A DNA stretch of 64,000 bases from NCBI RefSeq assembly GCF_026683955.1, contig NZ_CP113343.1:4154001-4218000 (forward strand), read 5' to 3'. A program made the translations under genes and the position numbers. This document shows positions 37,311 to 46,670 of this stretch, in pieces. The notes below the pieces were generated by a model that was not told the origin of the DNA, ran no database searches, and worked only from the letters and a program-made list of their open reading frames with translations. The stretch comes from Arthrobacter sp. MMS18-M83. Lineage in GTDB: Bacteria; Actinomycetota; Actinomycetes; Actinomycetales; Micrococcaceae. Within the stretch, counting starts at the first letter, position 1. Every line of letters begins with the position of its first letter.

Positions 37311-38606
37311 CTAGTGGCGGTCCTGCCGGATGATGAAGACTTCCTTGATCAGCAGCATGATGGCTGCCGCCGTCGGGATGGCAATCAAAGCGCCGAGGAC
37401 CCCCAGCAAGCTGCCGCCTGCAATCACCGAGATCACGGCGACTGCGCCGGGAACAGCGACAGCCTTCTGCATGATGCGCGGGGAGATGAAATAGGCCTCG
37501 AATTGGAGATAGGCGAAGTAGCAGATGGCGTAGATCACGGCCGTTTGCCACCCCGCGGTCAAGGCCACCAGAATGACCACCACGGCGGCGATCATTCCTC
37601 CCACCAGGGGTATGAACGCGAGCAGGGCCACCACGAAAGCCAGAAGGACGCTGAACGGAATGCCCAGGATACTCATGACGATGAAAGCGAACAATGCGTT
37701 GAGCAAGGCCACACAAACTTGGCCGATCACGTAGTTGCCCACCGAACGCGTGATTTCCTCTGACAGGGCCTCAACACGCGGCCTGCGCGAACGGGCGGCA
37801 AGCCTGTAGCCCCACCTCTTCATGGCGGGCAGTGCCCCGAGGAAGTACAGGCTGAGGACCAGGACGATCAGCGTCCCGAACACGCCGTTGGCCACCGTGG
37901 AACCGAACCCGACCACACCGCCGAAGATGCCACCCATGGCGTCCGGGTTCTTGACGAACTTGTCCAGCTCCTGGCTGATCCTGTCGCGGACGCCGAACTG
38001 GCTGTCCAAGGACCGGAAGAAATCGGAATCCACGAAACCGCGGATCCAATCAGGAGCCTGCCGCACGATCTGCGAGACCTGTTCCACGATCGTGGGAATG
38101 AGAGTGCCAAAAAACGCTGCCACTCCGGCAACAACCGCTCCGACCGCGATGACGACGCCGGCGGGGCGCGGAATCCTTCGGCCCTCGAGCCAACGAACCA
38201 CGGGATCCAAGCCCAGCGCAATGAACAAGGCGGTCACGATCCATAGCAACAGCTGGGCGGTATTGGTACCGATGTAGTACAACAAGAGAGCGACACCGAC
38301 GCCGGCCGTGCCCATGAATCCGACATAGAGCGGATGCTGCGCGGACATCCTCGGACCGGGGGAGCCGAAGCGCGGACCGCCGGATTCGTCCTTCTCGGCC
38401 TCGGCTGTTTCATGCTCAAGCTCGGGCGGCATCTCGAAACGCACCCGTGGCTGTGCGCCCGGAATGGGCTGGCGGAGCCGGCGCACGAAGGAAGCCATCA
38501 GCCCCTCGCCGTGATCCCTGCCGTCCTGGGCGGACGCGTTGACCAAACCACCCGGGTTGGTCCCGGGCTGTTGTTCGGCCGGAGTCGGACCCTTGCGCTC
38601 TTTCAC
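37311..38606 (-). CDS. AI-2E family (TqsA/PerM-like) transporter
   Basis: This membrane protein of about 431 residues has eight predicted membrane segments of the PF01594 type, including GLDPVVRWLEGRRIPRPAGV, the amphipathic periplasmic stretch and the final LLGVLGALIAIPTAAAIMLL. A hydrophilic N terminus of about 90 residues (rich in Pro, Glu, Arg) precedes the first segment. Family members export small molecules or sodium, and transport of autoinducer-2 is proven for few. The start is uncertain. I use GTG 38606, with AAAGG 12 nt upstream, though the frame is open to 38675. Confidence 0.85.
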   Translation of the reverse strand: MKERKGPTPAEQQPGTNPGGLVNASAQDGRDHGEGLMASFVRRLRQPIPGAQPRVRFEMPPELEHETAEAEKDESGGPRFGSPGPRMSAQHPLYVGFMGTAGVGVALLLYYIGTNTAQLLLWIVTALFIALGLDPVVRWLEGRRIPRPAGVVIAVGAVVAGVAAFFGTLIPTIVEQVSQIVRQAPDWIRGFVDSDFFRSLDSQFGVRDRISQELDKFVKNPDAMGGIFGGVVGFGSTVANGVFGTLIVLVLSLYFLGALPAMKRWGYRLAARSRRPRVEALSEEITRSVGNYVIGQVCVALLNALFAFIVMSILGIPFSVLLAFVVALLAFIPLVGGMIAAVVVILVALTAGWQTAVIYAICYFAYLQFEAYFISPRIMQKAVAVPGAVAVISVIAGGSLLGVLGALIAIPTAAAIMLLIKEVFIIRQDRH

Positions 38607-38797
38607 GTGTTTTAGCTGCCTTTTCGTTCCGCGTTCAGGCCCCGGCGGTGCCCGATGTGATGTTGTTCGCCACACTATCAGCAGGCCGGAATTGGCGGAT
38701 TCCAGGGGCCAAGCGGTGTGCCGGGGGGCTCTGTGGGAGGACTCCGAACTGACTCTTCGGTAACAAAACCGTTACCCTTGAAGTTCAACGACCGCTG

Positions 38798-40567
38798 ATG
38801 ATTGGTATTCCTGTGCGATTGAAGACTGCAGTTTCGCTGGTGCTGCTTGGCCTGCTGACACTGTTGGCCGGTGTTGGCCAGCTGACCTTTTGGGCTCCGG
38901 CCGAGACCGTGACCGCGTCCGCTCCCGGCGACGCCAAGGCTGCTCCGCTGACGGTGATCAACCAAAGCGTGCTTACCCACAAAGGCGGTCCCACAAAGAT
39001 CAGCGTCAAGGGCGATGGCAATTTCGTACTGGCCGTTGGCCGCCCGGATGACGTCGATGCATGGGTAGGAAAGACCGCACACAACAGCGTCAACGGCGTC
39101 TCCGAGGACGGCAAGTCCCTCCAAGTCGCGGGCACAGACGGCGAAGCGACAGCTCCATCGCCGGCCGGATCGGACCTGTGGGTGGAAACCGAGAACGCCA
39201 ACGGTCAGCTGGACTACACCTTTACTCCGCCCGCGAGTGGCGACTGGTCGCTGCTCTTGGCCAGCGACGGAACCAAGCCGGCGCCGTCGTCGGTCTCCGT
39301 AACGTTCCCCAACGATGCCACCATGCCGTGGGCCGTCCCGCTCATCGTCATTGGCGCGATTCTCGTCCTCGCGGGTGCGGCGCTGCCCGTGGTCAACAAG
39401 TTCACACGCGGCCGAGGCAAGGGCCCTCGCCCAAGCGATCCCGCCGATGGCGGGAAAGCAGACGGCGGGAAAATAAACGAGAACACCGAAGTCGATAACG
39501 GCACTGCGGGCGAGGACACCAAGAAGAGCGCAGGCGGCGGTCCCACGCTCCGTGTCTCGGTCGTGGCTGCGGCTGTAGCTGCTGCCCTCGTTGGTGGCAC
39601 TGCAGCAGGCGCCCAGGCGAGCGATACCCCTTCTCCCTCAGGGTCACCGAGCGCGAGCCCCTCAGGGACCCCCGGGTCCCCGTCTGCCCCCGTCGTGGTG
39701 GACGCCCAACTCAAACGCATCCTGGAACAGGTCGCGAGTGCAGTGGCCGCCGGCGATGCCGCGCGTGATGCCGCCAAGCTCGCTCCCCGGGTTGACGGCG
39801 CGGAGCTTCAAGTGCGGACCCAGAACTACAAGATCCGGTCCCAGGTCGCAACGCACGAGGCACGGATGCCTGTCCGGTCCAGCAAGTTGCTGGGCAGCGT
39901 CATTACCACTCAACGCAGCTGGCCGCGCACCGTAATCGCAGTGACGCAGGGAGACGGCAACGTGGTTCCCCAAGTCCTGACTCTTGTGCAGGCTTCGCCG
40001 CGCGAGAACTACAAGCTCAAGAGCGCTTCTCCGCTCCAGCCCGGGACGTCTTTCCCGGCGATCCCTTTGGGCGGAACCCAGCAGGTAGCAGCCGGAGACA
40101 AGTCCGGGCTGCAGTACAGCGGGACCGAGGCGCTGGCCGCCCTGGGTGATCGCCTGACCAAGGCGGACTCAGCTTTCAAGGACAAGCTGGTGGAGGGAAC
40201 CAACTCGCCCTACATTGCCGACGTCCTGGACTACCAGGCCAGCACCGTGAAGGCAGGCGCCAATGGAAACTTCACCTTCACCCACACTCCCGCTCCGGCG
40301 GACACGGCAGTGTTCAGGACGTCCGACGGCGGCGCTGTGGTTGTGGGAAAGCTGGACTTCGATTTCACCAGCAAGCCCAAGGCTGATGGCGACACGCTGA
40401 CCGTGGACAAGGCTGCGGCTGTGCTTGCCGGCGGGGATTCAACGAAAGTTGGCCTCGTGCAGACCTTCGCGGAGTCAGTAGCCGTGTACATTCCGCCGGC
40501 TGGTTCGACTGCTCCGATGAAGCTCGTTGCCGCGGTCCGCGGACTGGTGGGAGCCAGCTTCAAGTAG
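38798..40567 (+). CDS. large unrecognised membrane-anchored protein with extracytoplasmic domains
   Basis: This 589-residue protein is one I cannot assign. It has an N-terminal membrane or signal segment (about 10-32), a beta-rich polar domain (35-175), a second membrane segment (178-200), and a charged linker rich in Lys/Asp/Gly (201-248). A third hydrophobic stretch (about 252-273) is followed by a Ser/Pro linker (SPSGSPSASPSG) and a C-terminal domain (300-589) rich in Val, Thr and Ala. Both globular parts would face outside if all three segments span the membrane. A GTG 15 nt downstream of the ATG is an alternative start. It is followed 36 nt later by a YbbN-like gene, and the two may be linked. 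Confidence 0.75.
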   Translation: MIGIPVRLKTAVSLVLLGLLTLLAGVGQLTFWAPAETVTASAPGDAKAAPLTVINQSVLTHKGGPTKISVKGDGNFVLAVGRPDDVDAWVGKTAHNSVNGVSEDGKSLQVAGTDGEATAPSPAGSDLWVETENANGQLDYTFTPPASGDWSLLLASDGTKPAPSSVSVTFPNDATMPWAVPLIVIGAILVLAGAALPVVNKFTRGRGKGPRPSDPADGGKADGGKINENTEVDNGTAGEDTKKSAGGGPTLRVSVVAAAVAAALVGGTAAGAQASDTPSPSGSPSASPSGTPGSPSAPVVVDAQLKRILEQVASAVAAGDAARDAAKLAPRVDGAELQVRTQNYKIRSQVATHEARMPVRSSKLLGSVITTQRSWPRTVIAVTQGDGNVVPQVLTLVQASPRENYKLKSASPLQPGTSFPAIPLGGTQQVAAGDKSGLQYSGTEALAALGDRLTKADSAFKDKLVEGTNSPYIADVLDYQASTVKAGANGNFTFTHTPAPADTAVFRTSDGGAVVVGKLDFDFTSKPKADGDTLTVDKAAAVLAGGDSTKVGLVQTFAESVAVYIPPAGSTAPMKLVAAVRGLVGASFK

Positions 40568-40590
40568 GCAAATGCCTGTGGCGCAGCGGC

Positions 40591-40596
40591 TAGAGT
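40591..40596 (+). promoter_or_regulatory. -10 box of a probable leaderless ybbN-like transcript
   Basis: TAGAGT lies 7 nt before the ATG at 40604, with no Shine-Dalgarno. Confidence 0.4.
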
Positions 40597-40603
40597 GGAC
40601 GGT

Positions 40604-41569
40604 ATGAGTTCGCCAGGATCCCGTCCCGTCTCTCCAGCCGCTGCCAGCCAGCTCAACCTTCGCGGCGCCGTCGACCTCTCTGCCCTGCGGCGCCCTGCGC
40701 CGCCGGCATCGAGCGGCGTCCCGGCTGCCTCAGGGGGAAGCAACGGAAGCAGCCAGCCCCTGCGAGTAGATGCCACCGAGGCTAATTTCCAAGACCTCGT
40801 GCAGCTGTCCTCGCAGATTCCCGTCCTTTTCCTCTTGTGGTCCAACCGCTCCTTGGAATCTTCGAATCTGTTGAAGAGCCTCGAAACTGTTGTCGAAGGT
40901 TTCGCCGGCAAAGTGGTGCTGGCCGCGGCGGATGTTGACGCGTTTCCGCAGCTTGCGCAGGCATTCCAGATCCAGGCCATCCCTACCGCTGTCGCGGTGC
41001 TGAAAGGCCAGCCTGTGCCGCTGTTCGAGGGGCCCGCTTCGGACCAGGAAATCCGCAGCCTTGTCGATGAACTCCTCAAAGTGGCCGAAGCCAACGGAGT
41101 GACGGGCAGCATCGGCGCAGGCGCTCCCGCCGCTGAGGCCCCGCCTTTGCCGCCCCTGCACCAAGCAGCATTCGATGCCATTGAGGCCGGGGACTACGCC
41201 GCTGCTGCGATCGCTTACCGCCAGGCGCTTGCCGAGAAGCCCGCCGACTTGGAAGCGAAGGCCGGACTCGCGCAGGTGGAACTGATGGGCCGGCTTGAGT
41301 CCTTGACCGCGACTGAGGCCGAAGCCCTTCGCCACCAGGCCGCGGAGGAACCGGACAGCATCGACGTGCAGCTCAGTGTGGCGGATCTGGACATCTCTGG
41401 TGGCCACATCGAGGACGCGTTCAACCGCATCATTGCCTTCATCGGCCGCAATTTCGGGCCTGAGCGCGAAACGGCGCGCGTACGCCTGCTGGAACTGTTC
41501 GACGTCGTCGGCATTTCGGACCAACGTGTGGCCAAGGCCCGGCAAGGTCTCGCTCGGGTCCTCTTCTAA
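40604..41569 (+). CDS. YbbN-like thioredoxin-fold/TPR co-chaperone
   Basis: This 321-residue protein has an N-terminal thioredoxin-like domain (about 50-165) and a C-terminal tetratricopeptide region (about 185-320). The redox CxxC is absent: the site reads LWSNRSLES. A redox role is therefore unlikely and a protein-holding role, as for YbbN/CnoX, is more plausible. The stop overlaps the Old Yellow Enzyme start (TAATG). Confidence 0.85.
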   Translation: MSSPGSRPVSPAAASQLNLRGAVDLSALRRPAPPASSGVPAASGGSNGSSQPLRVDATEANFQDLVQLSSQIPVLFLLWSNRSLESSNLLKSLETVVEGFAGKVVLAAADVDAFPQLAQAFQIQAIPTAVAVLKGQPVPLFEGPASDQEIRSLVDELLKVAEANGVTGSIGAGAPAAEAPPLPPLHQAAFDAIEAGDYAAAAIAYRQALAEKPADLEAKAGLAQVELMGRLESLTATEAEALRHQAAEEPDSIDVQLSVADLDISGGHIEDAFNRIIAFIGRNFGPERETARVRLLELFDVVGISDQRVAKARQGLARVLF

Positions 41570-42672
41570 TGACGCAGCCGGCGTTGTTCAGCCCGCTTCA
41601 GCTACGTTCCTTGACCTTGCCTCATCGAGGCTGGGTGTCACCGATGTGCCAGTACAGTTGCTCGCCCGACGGCGATGGCGGGGTGCCGAACGATTGGCAC
41701 TTGGTACACCTTGGAGCGTTTGCCACGGGCGGCGCGGCCCTCATCCTCACTGAGGCGGCAGCCGTGAGCCCCGAGGGGCGGATCAGCCCGAGGGACGCCG
41801 GGCTGTATACGGATGAGCAGGCGGCCACTTGGGAGCGGATCGTGGACTTCGTCCACCGCAACAGCGCCATGGGCGGCAAGATCGGAGCCCAACTGGCACA
41901 CGCCGGGCGCAAGGCCTCGACTTATTGGCCCTTTGCTGAACAGGACGGATCCGTTGCGGAGGCCGACGGCGGCTGGGTGCCCCGGGGCCCGGGCGACGAA
42001 GCCTTTGCCGGGCTTGCCACCCCTGTTGCGATGAGCGAGGCGGACATCCAGGCCGTGATTTCCGATTTCGCGGCGGCGGCCGTGCGGGCAGTGGACGCGG
42101 GTTTCGACACCCTCGAGATCCACGGCGCCCATGGCTACCTCCTGCATGAGTTCCAAAGCCCACTGATCAATAAGCGCGATGATTCCTGGGGAGGCAGTGA
42201 GGACGGCCGTAACCGCCTGACGCTTGCGGTCATCGATGCCGTCCGTGCCGTCATCCCCGACTCGATGCCATTGTTGCTGCGGATTTCGGCCAGCGACTGG
42301 GCCGAGGGCGGCGTGGACATTGACACCTCGGTGCGTCTGGCCCGGGCGGCGTCCGAGCGCGGTGTGGACTTGGTGGATGTTTCAAGCGGCGGCGCTGTGG
42401 CCCATCAGCGGATCAAAGCCGGCCCTGGCTATCAGACGGGATTCTCTGAGCAGATCCGGCGCGAAGCGGGCGTCCCCACCGGTGCTGTAGGATTCCTGAC
42501 GTCCTCCGGGCAAGCCGAACATACCGTGGCCACAGGCCAAGCCGACGGCGTCTTCATGGCCCGCGCGGCACTCCGGGATCCGCACTGGTGGCTTCGTGCA
42601 GCTTTTGAACTCGGGTTCCCCTTGGAGTGGGCGCCGCAGTATCAGCGCGCGGTTCCGCGGCACAGCTTCTGA
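41569..42672 (+). CDS. NADH:flavin oxidoreductase (Old Yellow Enzyme family, YqjM-like)
   Basis: This 367-residue TIM-barrel FMN enzyme reduces activated C=C bonds with NAD(P)H. It has SPMCQYSC with the regulatory Cys27 of the YqjM class, HAGRKAS, DFAAAAVRAVDAGFDTLEIH, INKRDDSWGG and the FMN phosphate site GFLTSSGQAEH. The ATG overlaps the previous stop by 1 nt, so it is coupled to the YbbN-like gene. Physiological substrate unknown. Confidence 0.93.
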   Translation: MTQPALFSPLQLRSLTLPHRGWVSPMCQYSCSPDGDGGVPNDWHLVHLGAFATGGAALILTEAAAVSPEGRISPRDAGLYTDEQAATWERIVDFVHRNSAMGGKIGAQLAHAGRKASTYWPFAEQDGSVAEADGGWVPRGPGDEAFAGLATPVAMSEADIQAVISDFAAAAVRAVDAGFDTLEIHGAHGYLLHEFQSPLINKRDDSWGGSEDGRNRLTLAVIDAVRAVIPDSMPLLLRISASDWAEGGVDIDTSVRLARAASERGVDLVDVSSGGAVAHQRIKAGPGYQTGFSEQIRREAGVPTGAVGFLTSSGQAEHTVATGQADGVFMARAALRDPHWWLRAAFELGFPLEWAPQYQRAVPRHSF

Positions 42673-42788
42673 CGCCAAGCGTTTTGAGGACTAATCCTTT
42701 CCATATCTAGTCCTTTGGGATGAGGCAGGTCGGGAAGGACGGTCCGGAGTTCCCCCTCAGGGACGACCTCCGGAAGCCTTGTCGGGAC

Positions 42789-42794
42789 TAGGCT
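42789..42794 (+). promoter_or_regulatory. -10 box of a probable leaderless ABC transporter transcript
   Basis: TAGGCT lies 6 nt before the ATG at 42801. The 128-nt gap upstream also holds an AGGACTA/TAGTCCT inverted repeat at 42687-42714. Confidence 0.4.
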
Positions 42795-42800
42795 GGCTGC

Positions 42801-43592
42801 ATGAGTGTCCAGCTTCCCGATTCCGCTCCCACTTTCCGGGTGCCCGCTTTGGTGCTTCGCGGACTGGCCAAACGCTTCGGCGGCAAGATCGCCGTCGACG
42901 GCATCAGCCTGGATGTGCCCGCCGGCTCCTTCTACGGAGTGGTTGGTCCCAACGGGGCGGGCAAGACGACCACATTGTCCATGGCGTCGGGGCTCTTGCG
43001 GCCGGATTTCGGAACTGCCTTCATTCATGGCGTGGACGTATGGGCGAAGCCCCTGGAAGCCAAGAAGCTGATGGGGATATTGCCGGACGGTGTGAGGCTC
43101 TTCGACAGGTTGACCGGCGAACAGCTGGTCACGTATGCGGGCCTGCTGCGCGGCATGGACAGGGATGTCGTTGCCCAGAGGGTGGGCGAATTGCTTGAAG
43201 CATTGGATCTCAGCGGCGACGCGGGCACCCTCGTGGTGGACTATTCCGCCGGTATGACAAAGAAGATCGCACTGGCCTCGGCGCTCATCCATGCGCCAAG
43301 GCTGTTGGTGCTGGACGAGCCCTTTGAATCGGTGGATCCAATATCAGCTGCCAACATCAGGAGGATCCTGGACAATTATGTGTCCTCGGGAGGGACCGTA
43401 ATCGTCTCAAGCCACGTCATGGACCTGGTGCAACGCATGTGCGACCACGTGGCCGTGGTGGCGGCGGGTAGGGTGCTGGCTGCCGGAACCGTGGATGAGG
43501 TCCGCGACGGCGCCACGCTCGAGGACCGCTTTGTGCAGTTGGTGGGCGGCGGAAACCGGACGGAAGGCCTGGAATGGTTGCGCACCTTCTGA
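42801..43592 (+). CDS. ABC transporter ATP-binding protein
   Basis: This 263-residue nucleotide-binding subunit has Walker A GPNGAGKTTT, the signature YSAGMTKK (variant of LSGGQ), Walker B LLVLDEPFESVD and the switch His in VIVSSHVMD. It overlaps the permease gene by 19 nt. The DrrA-like architecture suggests export of an unknown substrate, possibly a drug or lipid. Confidence 0.93.
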   Translation: MSVQLPDSAPTFRVPALVLRGLAKRFGGKIAVDGISLDVPAGSFYGVVGPNGAGKTTTLSMASGLLRPDFGTAFIHGVDVWAKPLEAKKLMGILPDGVRLFDRLTGEQLVTYAGLLRGMDRDVVAQRVGELLEALDLSGDAGTLVVDYSAGMTKKIALASALIHAPRLLVLDEPFESVDPISAANIRRILDNYVSSGGTVIVSSHVMDLVQRMCDHVAVVAAGRVLAAGTVDEVRDGATLEDRFVQLVGGGNRTEGLEWLRTF

Positions 43593-45145
43593 GCCTGAAA
43601 TGGCGGCTCCTGCTGAACGGCTTCCGGCGCAGCCCGGGCCAGATCGTGGGGATCGCGATCGGCGGGCTCTACGCATTGGGAGTCGTGGCGACCCTGATTG
43701 CGGTCCTTGTCGCCTTGCGGTGGGCCGATACTGAGACCGCACATACCGCCGTCGTCCTCGGCGGCGCTGCTGCGATCTTGGCCTGGGCTGTGGTGCCGCT
43801 GATGGCCTCGGCCGCGGATATGACGCTCGACCCTTCCCGCTTCACGACGTCGGCGATCCCCATGCGCCAGCTGCTGACCGGACTTGCCCTCGCCGGATTC
43901 ATCGGATTGCCAGGCTTGTCCACCCTGTTGGTGGCTTTGTTCACTGCGGCAACATGGTGGCGAAGTGTGCCGGCGGTGGCCGGTGCCCTGGTGGGTGCCG
44001 TACTGGGCGTCCTCAGCTGTGTGGTGCTGTCGAAAGTGGTAACGACGGCGACAGCCAGCCTCGCCGCCTCCCGTCGCTTCAAGGATGCGAGCAGCATTGT
44101 GGTTTTTGTGCCGCTTGTCTTAATGGGACCGATCGTGGCCGGCGTCGTCGGGGGAGTGTCCAGTTCCAGCGACTATCTCCGCACACTCGCCCGGACGGTC
44201 TCCTGGACTCCTCTCGGCGCTCCCTGGGCCCTTGGCGGAGATCTGGCATCGGGAGATGTCGCGGGCGCCGGCATTAAGACGCTCATCTCGTTGGCCACTC
44301 TCCTCGGGTTGTTTGCATGTTGGAATGCACTGCTCAAGCGGGCGCTGGTTACTCCGAGATACGCCGGCGGATCAGGGAAACGCGGCGGAAAACTTGGCTT
44401 GTTCGGACTTCTGCCAGCAACTCCTACCGGCGCTGTAGCGGCACGCGCCCTCACTTACTGGCTCCGTGATCCGCGCTATGCGGCCGCACTGACTGTGGTC
44501 CCGTTGCTGCCCGTGATCTTCCTGTTCCAGTCCGGGCAGTCCGGAGGCTACTCTATGCTGATCGTCCTCGGGCCCCTGACTGCTTTTGTTCTCGCCTGGT
44601 CCATCTCCGCTGATGTTTCGTATGACAACACCGCGTTTGCCTTGCATCTGGCCACTGGGGTCCGCGGCATCGACGATCGGCTTGGCCGGGCCCTGGCTTG
44701 CCTGGCCTTCGCGCTCCCGGTGGTGCTGATCTTCGCCGTCGGGCCATTTTTCCTGACGGGAGATTGGGACTGGCTGCCCGGTATTCTTGGACTTTCCCTG
44801 GGCGTATTGTTCACGGGCCTGGGGTTGTCTTCCATCGTGTCGGCGCGGTACACGTCAAGCGTGCCGTTGCCCGGTGACAGCCCGTTCAAGAAGCCGCCAG
44901 GCAACGTCGCCCAGACACTGGCCGTCCAGTTCGGAGGAATGGCGGTCCTGCTTGTCCTGCTCCTTCCCGAACTTGTGATCGTGATTGTCCAGTCCGTCAC
45001 GGGCGATCCGACGTGGGGGTGGATCAATCTTGCAACGGGCCCACTTCTTGGAGTAGTTCTCATCGTGGCGGGTGTCCGGATCGGCGGCCGCTGGCTTGAC
45101 CGACGCGGGCCGGAACTCTTCGCTCAACTCAGCGTCCACCGTTGA
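43574..45145 (+). CDS. ABC transporter permease
   Basis: This 523-residue membrane protein has about twelve hydrophobic segments, so one polypeptide probably supplies both halves of the channel or a large exporter-type domain. It overlaps the ATPase gene and has no separate promoter. It contains GQIVGIAIGGLYALG, GAVLGVLSCVVLSKVV and LLPELVIVIVQSV. No substrate-binding protein is encoded nearby, which agrees with export. Confidence 0.85.
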   Translation: MVAHLLSLKWRLLLNGFRRSPGQIVGIAIGGLYALGVVATLIAVLVALRWADTETAHTAVVLGGAAAILAWAVVPLMASAADMTLDPSRFTTSAIPMRQLLTGLALAGFIGLPGLSTLLVALFTAATWWRSVPAVAGALVGAVLGVLSCVVLSKVVTTATASLAASRRFKDASSIVVFVPLVLMGPIVAGVVGGVSSSSDYLRTLARTVSWTPLGAPWALGGDLASGDVAGAGIKTLISLATLLGLFACWNALLKRALVTPRYAGGSGKRGGKLGLFGLLPATPTGAVAARALTYWLRDPRYAAALTVVPLLPVIFLFQSGQSGGYSMLIVLGPLTAFVLAWSISADVSYDNTAFALHLATGVRGIDDRLGRALACLAFALPVVLIFAVGPFFLTGDWDWLPGILGLSLGVLFTGLGLSSIVSARYTSSVPLPGDSPFKKPPGNVAQTLAVQFGGMAVLLVLLLPELVIVIVQSVTGDPTWGWINLATGPLLGVVLIVAGVRIGGRWLDRRGPELFAQLSVHR

Positions 45146-45244
45146 TTCCAGCGACAATGACAAGATATGGGACATGGGATAACCTGAAAGTCGAACCAGT
45201 CGAACCAGTCGATCCGGGAAACTCAGCTAGAAAGGTCGTGGACC

Positions 45245-46027
45245 ATGGAAGTTGTCATCCTTCCGGGAAGCAAGCAGATCGGGGCACTTGCCGCTGATGC
45301 CATCGAGTCGCTGCTTCGTCGAAAGCCGAACGCTGTCCTGGGCCTTGCCACGGGCTCGTCGCCGCTCCCTGTCTACGACGAGCTTGCGCGCCGCCACCAG
45401 GAAAGGGGCCTCGACTTCAGCCAGGCCCACGCTTTCGCCCTGGACGAATACGTAGGGCTCGAGCCTGGACATCCGGAATCGTACCGTGAAGTCATCCGGC
45501 GTGAATTCACGGACAGGGTCAACATCGACCCCGCGAACGTCCATAGCCCCGACGGCACCGCAGCCGACCTTCCGGCAGCGTGCCAGGCGTATGAGGATTC
45601 CATGCGGGCACTCGGCGGCGTTGACCTGCAGATTCTCGGTGTGGGGACCGACGGCCACATCGGATTCAATGAGCCGGGATCGTCGCTCGCCTCGCGGACC
45701 CGGATCAAGACGCTGATCGAGCAGACCCGCAAGGACAACGCCCGCTTCTTCAAGAGCATCGACGACGTCCCGCACCACGTGGTCACGCAGGGGCTCGGGA
45801 CCATCATGGATGCCCGGCACGTCGTCCTGATTGCCACCGGCGCGCAGAAAGCCCAGGCTGTCCGGGACTTCGTGGAAGGGCCCGTCGCAGCCATCTGCGC
45901 CGCATCGGTGCTGCAGATGCACCAGCACGCCACCATCCTGATTGATGAAGCTGCCGCTTCCTCGCTCAAGCTTGCCGACTACTACCGCCACACGTACGAC
46001 AACAAGCCGAAGTGGCAGAGCATCTGA
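45245..46027 (+). CDS. nagB: glucosamine-6-phosphate deaminase
   Basis: This 260-residue enzyme converts glucosamine-6-phosphate to fructose-6-phosphate and ammonia. It has GLATGSSPLPVYDEL (phosphate site), FALDEYVGL (catalytic Asp) and GVGTDGHIGFNEPGS. It lacks the C-terminal extension of the allosteric E. coli enzyme, so regulation by GlcNAc-6-phosphate may be absent. The upstream gap carries two tandem TCGAACCAG copies near 45193-45210. It completes the pathway started by NagA. Confidence 0.96.
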   Translation: MEVVILPGSKQIGALAADAIESLLRRKPNAVLGLATGSSPLPVYDELARRHQERGLDFSQAHAFALDEYVGLEPGHPESYREVIRREFTDRVNIDPANVHSPDGTAADLPAACQAYEDSMRALGGVDLQILGVGTDGHIGFNEPGSSLASRTRIKTLIEQTRKDNARFFKSIDDVPHHVVTQGLGTIMDARHVVLIATGAQKAQAVRDFVEGPVAAICAASVLQMHQHATILIDEAAASSLKLADYYRHTYDNKPKWQSI

Positions 46028-46045
46028 TCACGTAGCTGCAGCGGC

Positions 46046-46051
46046 TAAGAT
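46046..46051 (+). promoter_or_regulatory. -10 box of a probable leaderless DUF3039 transcript
   Basis: TAAGAT lies 7 nt before the ATG at 46059, with no Shine-Dalgarno. Confidence 0.35.
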
Positions 46052-46058
46052 GGATGGC

Positions 46059-46391
46059 ATGACGACGCTGCCTCCGGACCCATTCGAAAACGATCCCATG
46101 CGCGAGCTTTCCGGAGCCGGAACTTCCACTGCAACCATTGAGCGCGAGGAAGTGCGCCAGGAAGTGGAACCCGGTGACCGGGAGCGTTTCTCGCACTATG
46201 TCCGCAAGGAAAAGATCATGGAGTCCGCCCTGACAGGCGCACCCGTGATTGCGCTGTGCGGCAAAGTGTGGACACCTGGCCGGGATCCGCAGAAGTTCCC
46301 GGTCTGCCCCGAGTGTAAAGAGATCTATGACGGACTTCGCCCCGGTAACGACGGCGGAGACAAGGGCGGCGGCTCGGGCGACTCCAAGTAG
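46059..46391 (+). CDS. DUF3039 domain-containing protein
   Basis: This 110-residue acidic protein has a conserved core (FSHYVRKEKIMESALTG, VIALCGKVWTPGRDP) and a CPEC pair together with ALCGK, which could bind a metal. The family is actinobacterial with unknown function. The start at 46059 is supported by the -10 box at 46046-46051. The C terminus is Gly/Asp-rich. Confidence 0.85.
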   Translation: MTTLPPDPFENDPMRELSGAGTSTATIEREEVRQEVEPGDRERFSHYVRKEKIMESALTGAPVIALCGKVWTPGRDPQKFPVCPECKEIYDGLRPGNDGGDKGGGSGDSK

Positions 46392-46481
46392 TAAGCGAGT
46401 CCCAGCAGTGAGCAATCCCTAGTAGTTGGATATTTCCTAGTAGCAGGCGGCGGGAGCGTTTTGTCCTGCCTGTTTGCTGCC

Positions 46482-46670
46482 ATGCGTGATCCGGCGCATC
46501 CGGAAAAGATTGGTGTTTTTGTGGTTATTTGGGTTTCGCTGGCTACAGCGGCCTTGCTTGGAATCGTCGCTGCCTCGCGCCGCGGCCTGCATGGAGCTGC
46601 GCCTGGTGGCGTGGCCCGCGGCTTGATTGCCGCGAGTCAGGCAGACACCAGGCGGGTGGAATCCGCGTGA
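46482..46670 (+). CDS. possible small single-pass membrane protein
   Basis: A 62-codon frame begins MRDPAHPEK and has one hydrophobic segment (VFVVIWVSLATAALLGIVAA) followed by a basic, Gly/Ala-rich tail. Its stop overlaps the helicase GTG (GTGA), as in coupled genes. Codon use in the hydrophobic part is poorer in GC at third positions than the neighbours. It may instead be helicase leader sequence. I do not recognise it. Confidence 0.3.
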   Translation: MRDPAHPEKIGVFVVIWVSLATAALLGIVAASRRGLHGAAPGGVARGLIAASQADTRRVESA

